Position numbers and translations under genes: made by a program. From Bacteroidota bacterium (GTDB taxonomy: Bacteria; Bacteroidota; Bacteroidia; Chitinophagales; Chitinophagaceae), in NCBI GenBank assembly GCA_030706635.1, contig JAUZOD010000011.1:1-64000 (forward strand): 64,000 nucleotides of DNA. The letters are read 5' to 3'. The notes beneath the pieces are model-generated. The model did no database searches, had not been told where the DNA came from, and worked only from the letters and a program-made list of their open reading frames with translations. Shown here piece by piece: positions 16,993-27,884 of this stretch (positions are counted from its first letter, which is position 1; each line of letters opens with the position of its first letter).

Positions 16993-19900
16993 TTACAATA
17001 TCGCCCTCAGCGAAGCCCGTCCGGTATGGATGGTATGTCCTTCTCCGGGTTTACGTCCTTCGTACTGAATGCTGAGCTCAAGATTATTGCCGAGTTTCTT
17101 GGTGAGGTCAAGGTTCCATAGGTAATTTTTCCCCGGCAGCAGCGCATCCAGCATAATATAACTCACCGTGCTGTTGGTGGCTCCGGTATAGTGAATATTG
17201 CTGTAAGTGAATTTGGCCTGTAGCGAAGTGCTTTGCACGATATTGTATTTGGCATCGGTATTGAGTGCTCCCGAATAGTAAGATTCACCTCCATAAACCT
17301 CCTCATTCTTTTTTGCCGAATACTTGTACCCCAGGGTGATCCTGAGGTTGGCGCGCTGGGTGTAACTGATATCCGGCTCAACAGAATACTGATTCACGCT
17401 GTAATTGCTGTTATCAAAATTCGTACTATTGGTCAACAGGTAATTAGTCCCCTTCTTCCACATGGAAGTAAACAGAAAGGACCTGGACAAATTCCAGCGG
17501 GTTCTCAGGTTCCATTCTTTAATGGACTGGGTCTGGTATCCGTAGGTCAGCAACGCCTTACTGCTGTTCTGATTATTGCTGATGTCAAATCCCCATTTCG
17601 GATTCAGTTTATTCACCGAGAAAGAGTTCACCAGAACAGAAGACCGGGTGATGAGTGAGGTATCGTTCAGGGGGGACTTAAACGGATTCAGCTGCACAAA
17701 TCCGGTAGCCTGCTGTTTCTGGTTTAATTGCAGAGAGGTCTGCAGAAAAAGATTCGACAATAGTTTCTTAAACCCTTTCGCCTTATTTCCCAGGAGCATC
17801 CTGGGATTCAACGCCAGGCTGTAGTTGAACGTATTGTAGTTTGCTTTCACATATTGATTCGTGGGCGTGAACACGCGGACGAACGAAGCCTGGTCAGCAT
17901 ATTGCGCAATAACAAACTCGTTGAGCTGCTGGATCCCATCATTGTTCAGATCAATCCAGGTGTACTGGCCCGTGCCCGCCGGAACGGAAATATAGGTATA
18001 GGCCTGTTTTTGTTCCTGGCCTGAACCTACTTCATACAATGCATTCCCCGTCAGCAACCCTTTCCATTCATTCACACTGTATTCTGCCCGGGCCAGCAGG
18101 CTTTTATCGGGTTGCTGGGTGGTGACCGCGGCGTTAATCACTTCGAGGCTGCGATAGGTTGCATTGATCCGCAGCTGTTCATGTTTATTTTTTGTAAGAT
18201 CAGTGTACACATTGATATTCTGGCTGCGGTTTGCGCGGGCCAGCTCTTTTCCGTAGGGATAAGCATCTTCGCGGTAGAAATAAGTGGCGCCCCATTTGTT
18301 CGCGTTCTTTTCAGGAGATTTCAAATAGGCCTGTACGATGGAAAACGAATAGCTGTCCAGCGACACGGAATCATTGATCTTATTCCGCTGCTCATTATGC
18401 TCCATGGAATAGTTGAAACCCATGGTGTAGTTCTTTAATTGCTTCAGGGTTTTTGAAATGTCCACGACAGGGCGCAACAGGTATCCGTTGTTGACATCAC
18501 CGCGATCCGTGGTCCAGCTCAGCTGGTCACTGAACCGCCAGCCGGAAAGATCAAGGGTATGTCCAAGCGTATTCCGGATGCCGGTGAAGGAAGACCCGCG
18601 ATTGTAGCCGGCCAGTTCATAGCGGATATCATTTTTCTTTTTATCATTCAGCTTGAATGCCGCATTATAAAAAGTCTCATTGGCCTGCGGCATTTGTAAA
18701 GGCAGTCCCCAGTCGCGCAGGTATTCCACCGGCCGCAGTCGTTCCAGCGGTTGAAAACGGGCATCCACGTATTCATAGGAAAGCGCGCTCCCCAATTCCA
18801 GTCCATGCGACGAATGCTGAAAGGGATGCAGGTTCTTCACAGTTATTTTTGCGGCATTGCCCACATCATTGCCCTTGTCAATATTGGAAAGGGTATTGAT
18901 GTCGTACCGGCTGCGGGCGAGATCGGTGGATACCGTTGTTTCCTTATTAACATTGTAATCAGCACCCAGGGTTATCACCTGCTGTGTTTTGGGCGTAACC
19001 AGAAATTCAGCCGCTTCAAACTGGCCCTGATTTCCATTTGCGGTGGGAGGCACCCATTTGTAAACATTCCCGTTCGTACCATTCGGATCGGGGATATAAT
19101 TTCCCTTACCCACACCGACATCAACAAAAGAAAGATTGTACAGGGTATGCGTCGGATCAGCAGAAAAAACATAAACAGAATCATGGGTGTACAAGCCATT
19201 GGCCGCGCGGTACACAGTATCCACCCTGCGATACAATATTTTCGCCGGTCCCGCCGTGTCTACCGGGGCCAGCGGATAGAAGGCCCGGTTTACACTGTCG
19301 CCCAGGGCATTCAGAAATGTTTTTCTGCCCTGGTCCAGCGTTTGGGTGATCGGCGAATTGCGGGCATCGCTGTTGTTAAAAACACCGAACCTGATCTTCA
19401 GGTTTTTGTTCACGAGCGCCTCATTGTACAAATACAGGTTGGCATTGAGGAAGTACTGATCGGAATATTCAAACTCAATCTGAATCCTGCTGTCTTTCGT
19501 GATCATGCGCTTAGGCGTAAACGTTAGTTCTGCCGTGTTGTAGTTGATCACATAATCCTGGTCCTCCCCTCTTTGCAGGAGCTCTCCGTCGATATAGACC
19601 TTTTCTGTTCCTGACAACACGATAAAATAAAGTTCATTATTTGCTCCCTTCAGCCGGTAAGGCCCCTGGTTGCCTTCCAGACCCTGGAACACATTCCGCG
19701 TAAATTTGCCCTTGGCCACTGCCCCGCTGACCAGGGTTTTGTTGGTCACATGATCCGAAATCTTGTTGACGGTTTCAAAAGACCCGCCGCGCAGCCGTTT
19801 ATAGAAATTCAGAAAATAGTTCTGCGTCTGGCGCAGGTCAATATCCCCCATGCTGAGGGCCCAGTTCTTTTTTTTGAACTTGAGATAGATCCGGTCAAAA

Positions 19901-20508
19901 TCATTCAGCTCCGCCGTGGTGCCATCTGGCTGAATGGGAATATTATTATCGGTGATGGCGGCAGAAATTTCGATGCTGTCGGCCAGGTAACCGCTGATCT
20001 GCAGGTTGAGGTTGGAGGTGACAACGGCATCCTGGCTGTTTCCAAAGGAGATGGCTCTGCCAAAGCTTCCGTTGTAGGTGATGTTGCCGAAGTTGAAAAA
20101 ATTATCCGAACCGTATTTCCCATCCTTGCTGTAAACGGAGGGCTGTATGATGAATTTATCCATCACCTTTTCATACCGAAGCCGTTGAACAACGCCATTC
20201 AGCTGGTAGGGAAAACTGCGGTATTTCACGTAAACACTGTCGAGGTTTGGCTTCCGCTTCCAGCTCAGGGTGGAATGCACATAATCCACCGTATAAGTGC
20301 TGTCCCCGATACCTGCAACAGAGAAACTGCCCGGCACCAGGCTAAGTGAATCCAGTTTTAGTGTAGCCGAACTGACGGGGATGAATTTGCGGTGCAGATT
20401 GGAGCTGATCCTGTTCTGCTCAGGGGGGACTTTGGCGCCGGGGCGCTGGGCCAGGGCTACATTCAACAACCCACAGAAAATCAACCCTATAAGCAGCCCC
20501 TTGGTCAA
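16993..20508 (-). CDS. Large outer-membrane beta-structured protein, unknown function
   Basis: 1171 residues with a signal peptide (1-20, ending NVALAQ). The N-terminal third describes a series of short beta segments, including VYIDGELLQRGEDQDYVINY and AELTFTPKRMITKDSRIQIE, which resemble repeats seen in large Bacteroidota surface and translocon-associated proteins. From about residue 560 onwards the sequence has the amphipathic beta-strand pattern of an outer-membrane barrel, with strands ending in aromatic residues up to the C-terminal RASLRAIL. No TonB box, plug or sorting domain was recognised. Monocistronic. It is probably a conserved large barrel of this lineage. Function unknown. Confidence 0.75.
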   Translation of the reverse strand: MTKGLLIGLIFCGLLNVALAQRPGAKVPPEQNRISSNLHRKFIPVSSATLKLDSLSLVPGSFSVAGIGDSTYTVDYVHSTLSWKRKPNLDSVYVKYRSFPYQLNGVVQRLRYEKVMDKFIIQPSVYSKDGKYGSDNFFNFGNITYNGSFGRAISFGNSQDAVVTSNLNLQISGYLADSIEISAAITDNNIPIQPDGTTAELNDFDRIYLKFKKKNWALSMGDIDLRQTQNYFLNFYKRLRGGSFETVNKISDHVTNKTLVSGAVAKGKFTRNVFQGLEGNQGPYRLKGANNELYFIVLSGTEKVYIDGELLQRGEDQDYVINYNTAELTFTPKRMITKDSRIQIEFEYSDQYFLNANLYLYNEALVNKNLKIRFGVFNNSDARNSPITQTLDQGRKTFLNALGDSVNRAFYPLAPVDTAGPAKILYRRVDTVYRAANGLYTHDSVYVFSADPTHTLYNLSFVDVGVGKGNYIPDPNGTNGNVYKWVPPTANGNQGQFEAAEFLVTPKTQQVITLGADYNVNKETTVSTDLARSRYDINTLSNIDKGNDVGNAAKITVKNLHPFQHSSHGLELGSALSYEYVDARFQPLERLRPVEYLRDWGLPLQMPQANETFYNAAFKLNDKKKNDIRYELAGYNRGSSFTGIRNTLGHTLDLSGWRFSDQLSWTTDRGDVNNGYLLRPVVDISKTLKQLKNYTMGFNYSMEHNEQRNKINDSVSLDSYSFSIVQAYLKSPEKNANKWGATYFYREDAYPYGKELARANRSQNINVYTDLTKNKHEQLRINATYRSLEVINAAVTTQQPDKSLLARAEYSVNEWKGLLTGNALYEVGSGQEQKQAYTYISVPAGTGQYTWIDLNNDGIQQLNEFVIAQYADQASFVRVFTPTNQYVKANYNTFNYSLALNPRMLLGNKAKGFKKLLSNLFLQTSLQLNQKQQATGFVQLNPFKSPLNDTSLITRSSVLVNSFSVNKLNPKWGFDISNNQNSSKALLTYGYQTQSIKEWNLRTRWNLSRSFLFTSMWKKGTNYLLTNSTNFDNSNYSVNQYSVEPDISYTQRANLRITLGYKYSAKKNEEVYGGESYYSGALNTDAKYNIVQSTSLQAKFTYSNIHYTGATNSTVSYIMLDALLPGKNYLWNLDLTKKLGNNLELSIQYEGRKPGEGHTIHTGRASLRAIL

Positions 20509-20605
20509 AGAAAAACGGTTTTTCTTAAAATGCTGAAAGAAGGCTTTTATTGTGTGTCAGCCGTGGATGCCGGAGTTCGTTTTGTTAAAGGTTCAAAGGA
20601 ATTTA

Positions 20606-22751
<2,146 letters not shown>

Positions 22752-22841
22752 ATCTTCCCGCAGCAAGTTGCGGGGAATTGAGCCCATAGAGATTAGAAAA
22801 GCAACGTTTACGGTTATTTTTCAGTCATGGGGAAAAGGAAT

Positions 22842-23246
22842 ATGAAGAAAATAATTCCGGGATTGATGGGGCTTTTGTTCATCTCTTCCGCCTGCAGAAA
22901 AAGCGCTGAACGCATGGACACCCTGTCCGGCACCTATACCGGAAGATTTCTACGGGTAAGCATGGCCTACCAGGGGCCCGCTTCCGTGAAAATAGATTTT
23001 TCAGGAAACAGCTTCGACGGGGAAGCGCTGGATAATAACTATCCGGATATCTGTCACGGCACTTACCAGATCAAGGGCGACTCGATAAATTTCAAAAATG
23101 AATGCGTATTACCGGCCGATTTCGACTGGTCGCTGATCTTATCCGGAAAATACAGGATCTACCATGTTGGGGACAGTCTCAGCATCAGCCGGATGTATCC
23201 CGGAACCGTGATCTATTCTGATACCTACACGCTCAAGAAAGAATAG
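22842..23246 (+). CDS. Small lipoprotein, unknown function
   Basis: 134 residues from the ATG at 22842, which has a purine-rich AAAGGAA just upstream; another in-frame ATG five codons earlier is less likely. The signal peptide ends in a lipobox (FISSAC), so Cys becomes lipidated and the protein sits in the outer membrane or on the cell surface. The mature part (about 115 residues) is short strands with repeated Gly/Tyr/Asp, including GTYTGRFLR and SFDGEALDNNYPDICHGTY. This suggests a small beta-barrel or lipocalin-like fold. Precedes the tRNA-Arg gene. No family recognised. Confidence 0.75.
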   Translation: MKKIIPGLMGLLFISSACRKSAERMDTLSGTYTGRFLRVSMAYQGPASVKIDFSGNSFDGEALDNNYPDICHGTYQIKGDSINFKNECVLPADFDWSLILSGKYRIYHVGDSLSISRMYPGTVIYSDTYTLKKE

Positions 23247-23289
23247 ACAGTTCTCTGCTTAACTTAAAACCATTATTTTTGCGCGATCC

Positions 23290-23363
23290 GGACCGGTAGC
23301 TCAGTTGGATAGAGCAGCTGCCTTCTAAGCAGCAGGCCATTGGTTCGAATCCAATCCGGTTCA
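23290..23363 (+). tRNA. tRNA-Arg (anticodon UCU)
   Basis: All arms fold by hand. The acceptor stem is GGACCGG with CCGGTTC (one G-U pair). The D arm is GCTC/GAGC. The anticodon stem GCTGC/GCAGC holds the loop CTTCTAA with anticodon TCT at 23324-23326. The T arm is ATTGG-TTCGAAT-CCAAT. The discriminator base is A at 23363 and CCA is not encoded. It reads AGA codons. The accessory genes that follow make this a likely integration target. Confidence 0.96.
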
Positions 23364-23372
23364 CGAAAACGA

Positions 23373-23399
23373 CGCTACAGGGTACGATTGGCTGTAGCG
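23373..23399 (+). other. Short hairpin after the tRNA
   Basis: CGCTACAG (23373-23380) pairs with CTGTAGCG (23392-23399) over an 11-nt loop. No T run follows, so it is not a standard terminator. It may serve as a tRNA 3' processing boundary or belong to the leader of the MNT gene that starts at 23414. Confidence 0.4.
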
Positions 23400-23413
23400 G
23401 ATACGTAATATAT

Positions 23414-23716
23414 GTGAACGATTTATTACAACATCATCTGCCGCAGGTCAGGAGGCTCATGCAATATTACGGTGTGAACAGGGCATTTGCCTTCGGGAGC
23501 GCCGTAAAAGGGCCTATGCATGAGGATAGCGATGTTGATTTCATCATCAGCTTCCCGGAGAGCATGGATTATGAGACTTATGCCAATAATTATTTTGCCC
23601 TCGCGCATGCGTTGGAAGACCTGTTAAAAAAGAACGTGGATCTGGTCACGGAAAAGACGTTGAAAAACCCATTTTTATTGGAAAGCATTAATAGTCATAA
23701 AGTGCAGGTGTTATGA
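23414..23716 (+). CDS. MNT-domain nucleotidyltransferase antitoxin (MntA-like)
   Basis: 100 residues, GTG start; the ATG two bases earlier runs into a stop. Minimal nucleotidyltransferase fold: G28-S29 and D40-V-D42 form the GS-X10-DxD motif (FGSAVKGPMHEDSDVDF). MntA proteins AMPylate and neutralise HEPN-family RNase toxins. Its stop codon overlaps the start of the next gene by four bases (ATGA), the normal toxin-antitoxin layout. The partner gene is broken (see 23713-23987), so this antitoxin appears to be orphaned. Confidence 0.88.
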   Translation: MNDLLQHHLPQVRRLMQYYGVNRAFAFGSAVKGPMHEDSDVDFIISFPESMDYETYANNYFALAHALEDLLKKNVDLVTEKTLKNPFLLESINSHKVQVL

Positions 23717-23987
23717 CCATTGAGGAAAACAAACTGCTGACCGATATTAAAGAGGCTATACTTTCAATCGATGATCACCTGGAAGGACGAAGAATTTTCA
23801 CTGAGTACGAACAGAATAAAACCAAACGCAGGGCGGTAGAGCGGGAGTTGGAAACCGCGTGATAGTTGACCTAAGAAATAGAGTAATTCATACATATGAT
23901 TCTTTTGACGAAACGATTATTTGGAAAATAATTGTAATAGACATTCCTCTTTTGCTTGAGGAAGTAGATCAGCTGTTATTACAATAA
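23713..23987 (+). pseudogene. Broken HEPN (HepT/DUF86-like) toxin gene
   Basis: The ATG at 23713 overlaps the MNT stop. The first 49 codons read as the N-terminal half of a HepT-type protein (MTIEENKLLTDIKEAI and onward to RRAVERELE) and then stop at 23860-23862. In another frame from about 23862 to the TAA at 23985-23987 comes the C-terminal half, including the RNRVIHTYD segment that holds the Rx4H RNase motif. Compared with intact family members, roughly 20-25 middle codons are missing, so one internal deletion with a frame change explains it. The toxin should be inactive. Confidence 0.82.
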
Positions 23988-24096
23988 ATCAGAATGATTT
24001 AGGAGCCTGTAAACTCGCACTAGTTTAGTAACAACATAATTATGCAACGAGGCGCGTGACGAACAATGACATAAAACGAGTGGGGTGTCCCAAATT

Positions 24097-25008
24097 TTAT
24101 TTCTTCCCATAAAAACCCTTTTTCCATTTAAAACCATAAGCGGTTTTAGTCTTTCCCCGGAGCATTGCTGAAATCGCAGTATAGGATTTTCCGAGTGCTT
24201 TTCCTGCGTCATTGAGCGTAAGAAACCAAGCTATCGGTTCACCCGAAAGTGTGAGTTGCGTGACCTTCATTCCTTTCTTTTCTTTAAAGGAAAGCCTGCG
24301 TTCTTCCAGGAATTTTTCCAGGTCCCACTTCCTGCGCTTCCCATGACGCCAGTAAAAACCGCCTGCCGTAGGTTCAATACCATTCGCCGAGTGACTAATC
24401 TGGCCATGCCTAATTCCCGTTTCCCTGGAGGCCTGCATCATACTGGGGAAAGTGCGGATCCATTTCCCTTTCCGGTCATATTGGGAAACCGGTTTGCAGG
24501 TTACTTTTAAGGAGGCTTCCACGCCCGGAGTATTGGGCTTTCCGACGAAAGAGCTGATCACCCGGCCCCGCTGGTAAACCCTTTTCATCATGGCATTCCT
24601 CTGAATTTGCAAAAGATTTCGAGGGTGGATGTCCAGGCCATTGCCGTTCCTGGATACAATATTGATCTCGGGATCATCGAGGGCTATTGGAGCAACAAAA
24701 CAAGTATATACCAGGCGGCGGATGGGGAAATGATATCTCCTCCTCTCAAGACAAAGGTGAGCGGCAAGTTGATGCGTTTGATCCTTCATGGTTAGATTTG
24801 GGGAATGTTGCAGCCGGGGAGCCAGGATTTTTTCCTTGAGCAGGTATATAGATCCGTTCGTATGAACCATCTCTCTTTCCATTCTTTTGATGCGTCCAAA
24901 ATTAGATACCCGGAAATAGCCGTCCAGCCCGGGAATATCGTCCCATTTTTCGCCCGGACGATTTGACAATAAGGAATCCTTGTATGGTGGAATAGAGGCT
25001 CTGCGCAT
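24097..25008 (-). CDS. NUMOD4/NUMOD1 DNA-binding protein with degenerate HNH region
   Basis: 303 residues. NUMOD4 at about 22-65 (WDDIPGLDGYFRVSNFGRIK). An HNH_3-like stretch follows at about 97-140 (RRLVYTCFVAPI, then NIVSRNGNGLDIHPRNLLQI). The histidine expected in the 'NHxDG' part is Ser, so nuclease activity is doubtful. Two NUMOD1 repeats are at about 170-223 (VSQYDRKGKWIRTFPSMMQA) and 247-298. NUMOD modules accompany homing-type nucleases and bind DNA. It is a paralog of the gene at 25507 and is transcribed away from it. It lies in an accessory patch beside tRNA-Arg. Confidence 0.82.
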   Translation of the reverse strand: MRRASIPPYKDSLLSNRPGEKWDDIPGLDGYFRVSNFGRIKRMEREMVHTNGSIYLLKEKILAPRLQHSPNLTMKDQTHQLAAHLCLERRRYHFPIRRLVYTCFVAPIALDDPEINIVSRNGNGLDIHPRNLLQIQRNAMMKRVYQRGRVISSFVGKPNTPGVEASLKVTCKPVSQYDRKGKWIRTFPSMMQASRETGIRHGQISHSANGIEPTAGGFYWRHGKRRKWDLEKFLEERRLSFKEKKGMKVTQLTLSGEPIAWFLTLNDAGKALGKSYTAISAMLRGKTKTAYGFKWKKGFYGKK

Positions 25009-25506
25009 ATAGGGTTGATTAGTAAAGCCATTCTAAATTGGTAATACATAAAAATAACTCATTTATTTTCCCCTGCCCAAGTGACCAATTGAAAATGATA
25101 GGCATCGCCTTTCGATTACAAATGGAGTTATTGCAATAACCGAAGCTGAAAGGAACGTAAGCCCGAGATTTTAATGAATTGTTCGATGTGCAAAAACATA
25201 ATTTGTCGTAATATGCCAAAATTGACACAATAACGCTTCATTTTGTCGCGATTATGCTTATTGCGACATTATTTTCATTTCCTATCTTAGTTTTCGATTA
25301 AGTCCGCCAAAAGCTTCAAATCTTCCCAAAAATGGTTTGCAAAAACTCCAGTTTCGGCTACGAGGCCGTCACAACGAAGTTGTGTCGGCTTTGTTATTGG
25401 AAGGCGATGTAAGCGACGCCAGGCTTCGGCAGTTGGAAATTGGAGAAAATCTTTAATTTCCAGCTGCAGATAATCATGAAAGAGAAAATTCAAAGAGAGC
25501 CAGATC
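25009..25506. other. Non-coding spacer between the two NUMOD genes
   Basis: 498 bp, AT-rich in its first half. It must hold both divergent promoters, but no clear -33/-7 pair was identified. An 11-bp imperfect hairpin with a GAA loop (25365-25389, one mismatch) is followed by TTTGTTATT and could terminate plus-strand transcripts. Plus-strand positions of about 25250-25456 are open without a recognisable start and read like a protein tail (ending EGDVSDARLRQLEIGENL); the minus strand of 25287-25493 is also open. Neither could be assigned. Confidence 0.5.
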
Positions 25507-26643
25507 GTGGCGGCGATTAAGAAACAATACCCATATCAAAATACTTCCCTTAAAAATATCAAGGGAGAACGATGGGAAGATATTCCGGGGCTTGGCGGCT
25601 ATTTTATGGTTTCCAATTACGGCCGGATTAAAAGGCTTGAATATGAAACTCAATATCGTAACGGCGCCATCCATGTAAAGCCAGAACAGATTACCAAGCC
25701 AAGAATTTACAAAGCGCCAAACAAGTACAAAAAGGATTATTCCAGCTTCCTTTGCGTCAAAGTGGTATTGAATAAGAGAATATATGGTTTTACAATAGGT
25801 CGCCTGGTGTATGACTGTTTCGTGAACCATTTCAATACAAACGATCGTGACTGGTATGTGATTTGTGTGGATACAGACAATTTTAATATCAGACCTTCTA
25901 ATCTGAAATTGGTTAGCGTGTCGGAAAAATCATTGCGCTCCATACAGCGTGGCCGCTTCAGAAGCCCGTTTCTCGATTTCTCCGAGGAATTTTTAGCATC
26001 CCAGTACAAAAAAACTGGCGAAAGAGAAAGCAAACAGGTAACCCAGTACACTCGTGGAGGCGAAAAAATAATGACTTTCCCCAGCATGGTTGCAGCGGGG
26101 GAAGCGACCGGTGCAGATCCCCGTACTATTAGCAGGGCTGCATCGGGCAAGGGATTTAGCGCCGCAGGATTTATTTGGCGTTGGGGGAATGCATCAAGCG
26201 TAGATATGAAAAAGATTTTAGAGAACAGGCGTAAAAAACATCGTCTCCAATTCGGGCATCCGGTAACCCAATACGATCTCACGGGCAAAGGGGTAGCTTC
26301 ATACCCATCTATGACAGATGCCGGTGAGGCCGTGGGTGTCCAGGGTAATATGATATTACGGGCGGCAAAAGGAGATTACAAAAGCATAAAAGGATTTGTC
26401 TGGAAAAAAGGTCGGGGCAAATCATTTATTGATTTATCCAATTATAAATGGGGGTTTGTTTCATCCGCAGCGAGTAACTGTAAAAAAGTAAAGCAATATT
26501 CGCCCACAGGACAATATTTACGAACGCATAACAGTGTAACGGCTGCAGCGTCATATATCGGTGTCGGCATAAGCGCTCTTTCAGAGGCCTGCCGTGAAAG
26601 CCGCAGAATCTGCAAAGGTTACAAATGGCGATTTGTGAAATGA
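25507..26643 (+). CDS. NUMOD4 protein with three NUMOD1 repeats and degenerate HNH region
   Basis: 378 residues, GTG start preceded by AAAGAGAG. NUMOD4 at about 22-65 (WEDIPGLGGYFMVSNYGRIK). HNH-like region at about 97-140 (GRLVYDCFVNHF, then VICVDTDNFNIRPSNLKLVS), again without the metal-binding His. Three NUMOD1 repeats are at about 176-228 (VTQYTRGGEKIMTFPSMVAA), 251-303 (VTQYDLTGKGVASYPSM) and 326-378 (VKQYSPTGQYLRTHNSV). Each ends in a G-[FY]-x-W motif. It has the same order as the divergent neighbour with one extra repeat, so the pair likely arose by duplication. Probably a sequence-specific DNA-binding protein; target unknown. Confidence 0.82.
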   Translation: MAAIKKQYPYQNTSLKNIKGERWEDIPGLGGYFMVSNYGRIKRLEYETQYRNGAIHVKPEQITKPRIYKAPNKYKKDYSSFLCVKVVLNKRIYGFTIGRLVYDCFVNHFNTNDRDWYVICVDTDNFNIRPSNLKLVSVSEKSLRSIQRGRFRSPFLDFSEEFLASQYKKTGERESKQVTQYTRGGEKIMTFPSMVAAGEATGADPRTISRAASGKGFSAAGFIWRWGNASSVDMKKILENRRKKHRLQFGHPVTQYDLTGKGVASYPSMTDAGEAVGVQGNMILRAAKGDYKSIKGFVWKKGRGKSFIDLSNYKWGFVSSAASNCKKVKQYSPTGQYLRTHNSVTAAASYIGVGISALSEACRESRRICKGYKWRFVK

Positions 26644-26714
26644 AAAAACAAGGGCTGCTGACTGAGGAAGTTGTGATTTTTTTATCGCGAAGCGTAGCGG
26701 GTCCGCCGAGCAAT

Positions 26715-26740
26715 TAAAAGGCGACATCCTATAAGCGCCT
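26715..26740 (-). terminator. Weak terminator after the VOC gene
   Basis: On the minus strand AGGCG (26740-26736) pairs with CGCCT (26723-26719) over a 12-nt loop, followed by TTTTAATT. The 5-bp stem is short, so termination efficiency is uncertain. It lies 35 nt after the stop of the VOC-family gene. Confidence 0.45.
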
Positions 26741-26774
26741 GAAAAATTTAACGTGTTGTTCTTAAAAATCGCTA

Positions 26775-27209
26775 TTACATCGGATTCATCACGTTGAACA
26801 TCCAACGAATGCCGAACCTGTCCTTACATGTTCCCCAGTAGCCCCAGAATTCTTCGTGGGGAGCCACGGCATCTTTTTCACCGTTGGATAATTCTTTAAA
26901 TAATCTGTCCGCTTCGGGTTTGGTATCAGGATTAAGACTGATGGTTATATTATTACCCTCTTTCAGTTTGTGACCGAGGCTTTCAAGCATATCGGTTGCC
27001 ATAATTAATGTGCCACCGAGAATTGGCATCGCCACATGCATGACTTTGTCCATTTCAGACTCGGGTAAGGGTGGCGCGGATGGGTGTGCTGGCATATCCC
27101 TCATACGCATGAGCGGTGAGGTAAACTCCGTATTAAAAACTTTCCTGTAATGATTAAATGCTTCTTCGGCGTTTCCCGCAAAATTTAAATAGATGGATAC
27201 ACTGGCCAT
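26775..27209 (-). CDS. VOC-family (PhnB/glyoxalase-like) protein
   Basis: 144 residues, the normal size for PhnB-like single-domain VOC proteins. The opening SIYLNFAGNAEEAFNHYRKVF and the closing WGYWGTCKDRFGIRWMFNV are the family hallmarks, with paired beta-alpha-beta-beta-beta units between them. Related proteins include 3-demethylubiquinone methyltransferase-like and glyoxalase/bleomycin-resistance folds. The biochemical role of this branch is generally unknown. Cytoplasmic, monocistronic, with a possible weak terminator downstream. It sits at the edge of the accessory patch and may be native chromosome. Confidence 0.9.
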   Translation of the reverse strand: MASVSIYLNFAGNAEEAFNHYRKVFNTEFTSPLMRMRDMPAHPSAPPLPESEMDKVMHVAMPILGGTLIMATDMLESLGHKLKEGNNITISLNPDTKPEADRLFKELSNGEKDAVAPHEEFWGYWGTCKDRFGIRWMFNVMNPM

Positions 27210-27403
27210 AGGTGGTTCTTTTTATAAAGTTATTTATTTATTCATACGGAAATCACCTTGACTGTTATATCTCTGTAAACTGTATTTTGGAGCATCATGA
27301 CCAGATAGGCTGCTCCAACCAGCAGGATTAGCCGAGGCACACAGCATCGCTGAAATCGCCAATGTTCGCCGGGGTGTATTGGCTGCATTTCACTTTTTAC
27401 GCC

Positions 27404-27772
27404 TTAAATCAGCACCCTGGTTGTTCCGCCCGTCTGCAGGGAAATATCCACCGGGGCATTGGTCTTCCAGTTACCGGCAGTAAAATCCGGAACATCGATT
27501 GAGTTCGACCGGTTGCTGACCGAGGATTCACTTAACGGACCGATCGAGCTCCAGGCCGCTGCATCATACACGTCCACAGGGATAATGCGTTACGAAGGCA
27601 GTCCATCGTGCGCCAATCCATCAGGAAATCCATGCCGCCATGTCCCATCGGGAATAATAATCCACAATAATATCTTCATTTCCCTGACCAACGACCATTA
27701 TAAACATATTTCTGTGAGGCATATCATTTGATGATTTTACTAAGTCCTCGATATCCCCGTTTTAAAGTCCAT
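27404..27772 (-). pseudogene. Decayed C-terminal fragment of a Gfo/Idh/MocA-family oxidoreductase
   Basis: Reading the minus strand, one frame from about 27772 gives MFIMVVGQGNEDIIVDYYSR and then WDMAAW before a stop. A second frame continues with HGFPDGLAHDGLPS, a TAA at 27592-27590, then VYDAAAWSSIGPLSESSV and PDFTAGNWK, ending at TAA 27406-27404. The DAAAWS...PDFTxGxWK block is the usual tail of GH109-like and related MocA-family proteins. A frameshift, an internal stop and the absence of the Rossmann half show that it is a remnant. The plus-strand reading frame across 27459-27731 is antisense to it. Confidence 0.72.
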
Positions 27773-27884
27773 TGAAACGATCGCTGCAATAGCGGAGAAA
27801 AATTAATTTGATTACTAAATGGAAACACTTAGATCATCATCTTTTTTAATGGCATATCAATCTACTAACAAATACCAATAACTT

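Noticed and set aside
25287-25493. Minus-strand 68-codon open frame in the NUMOD spacer
   Set aside because: No recognisable family or ribosome site, and the opposite strand is equally open; not listed as a gene.
27459-27731. Plus-strand 90-codon open frame
   Set aside because: It is antisense to the decayed MocA-family fragment, whose motifs are clear on the minus strand.
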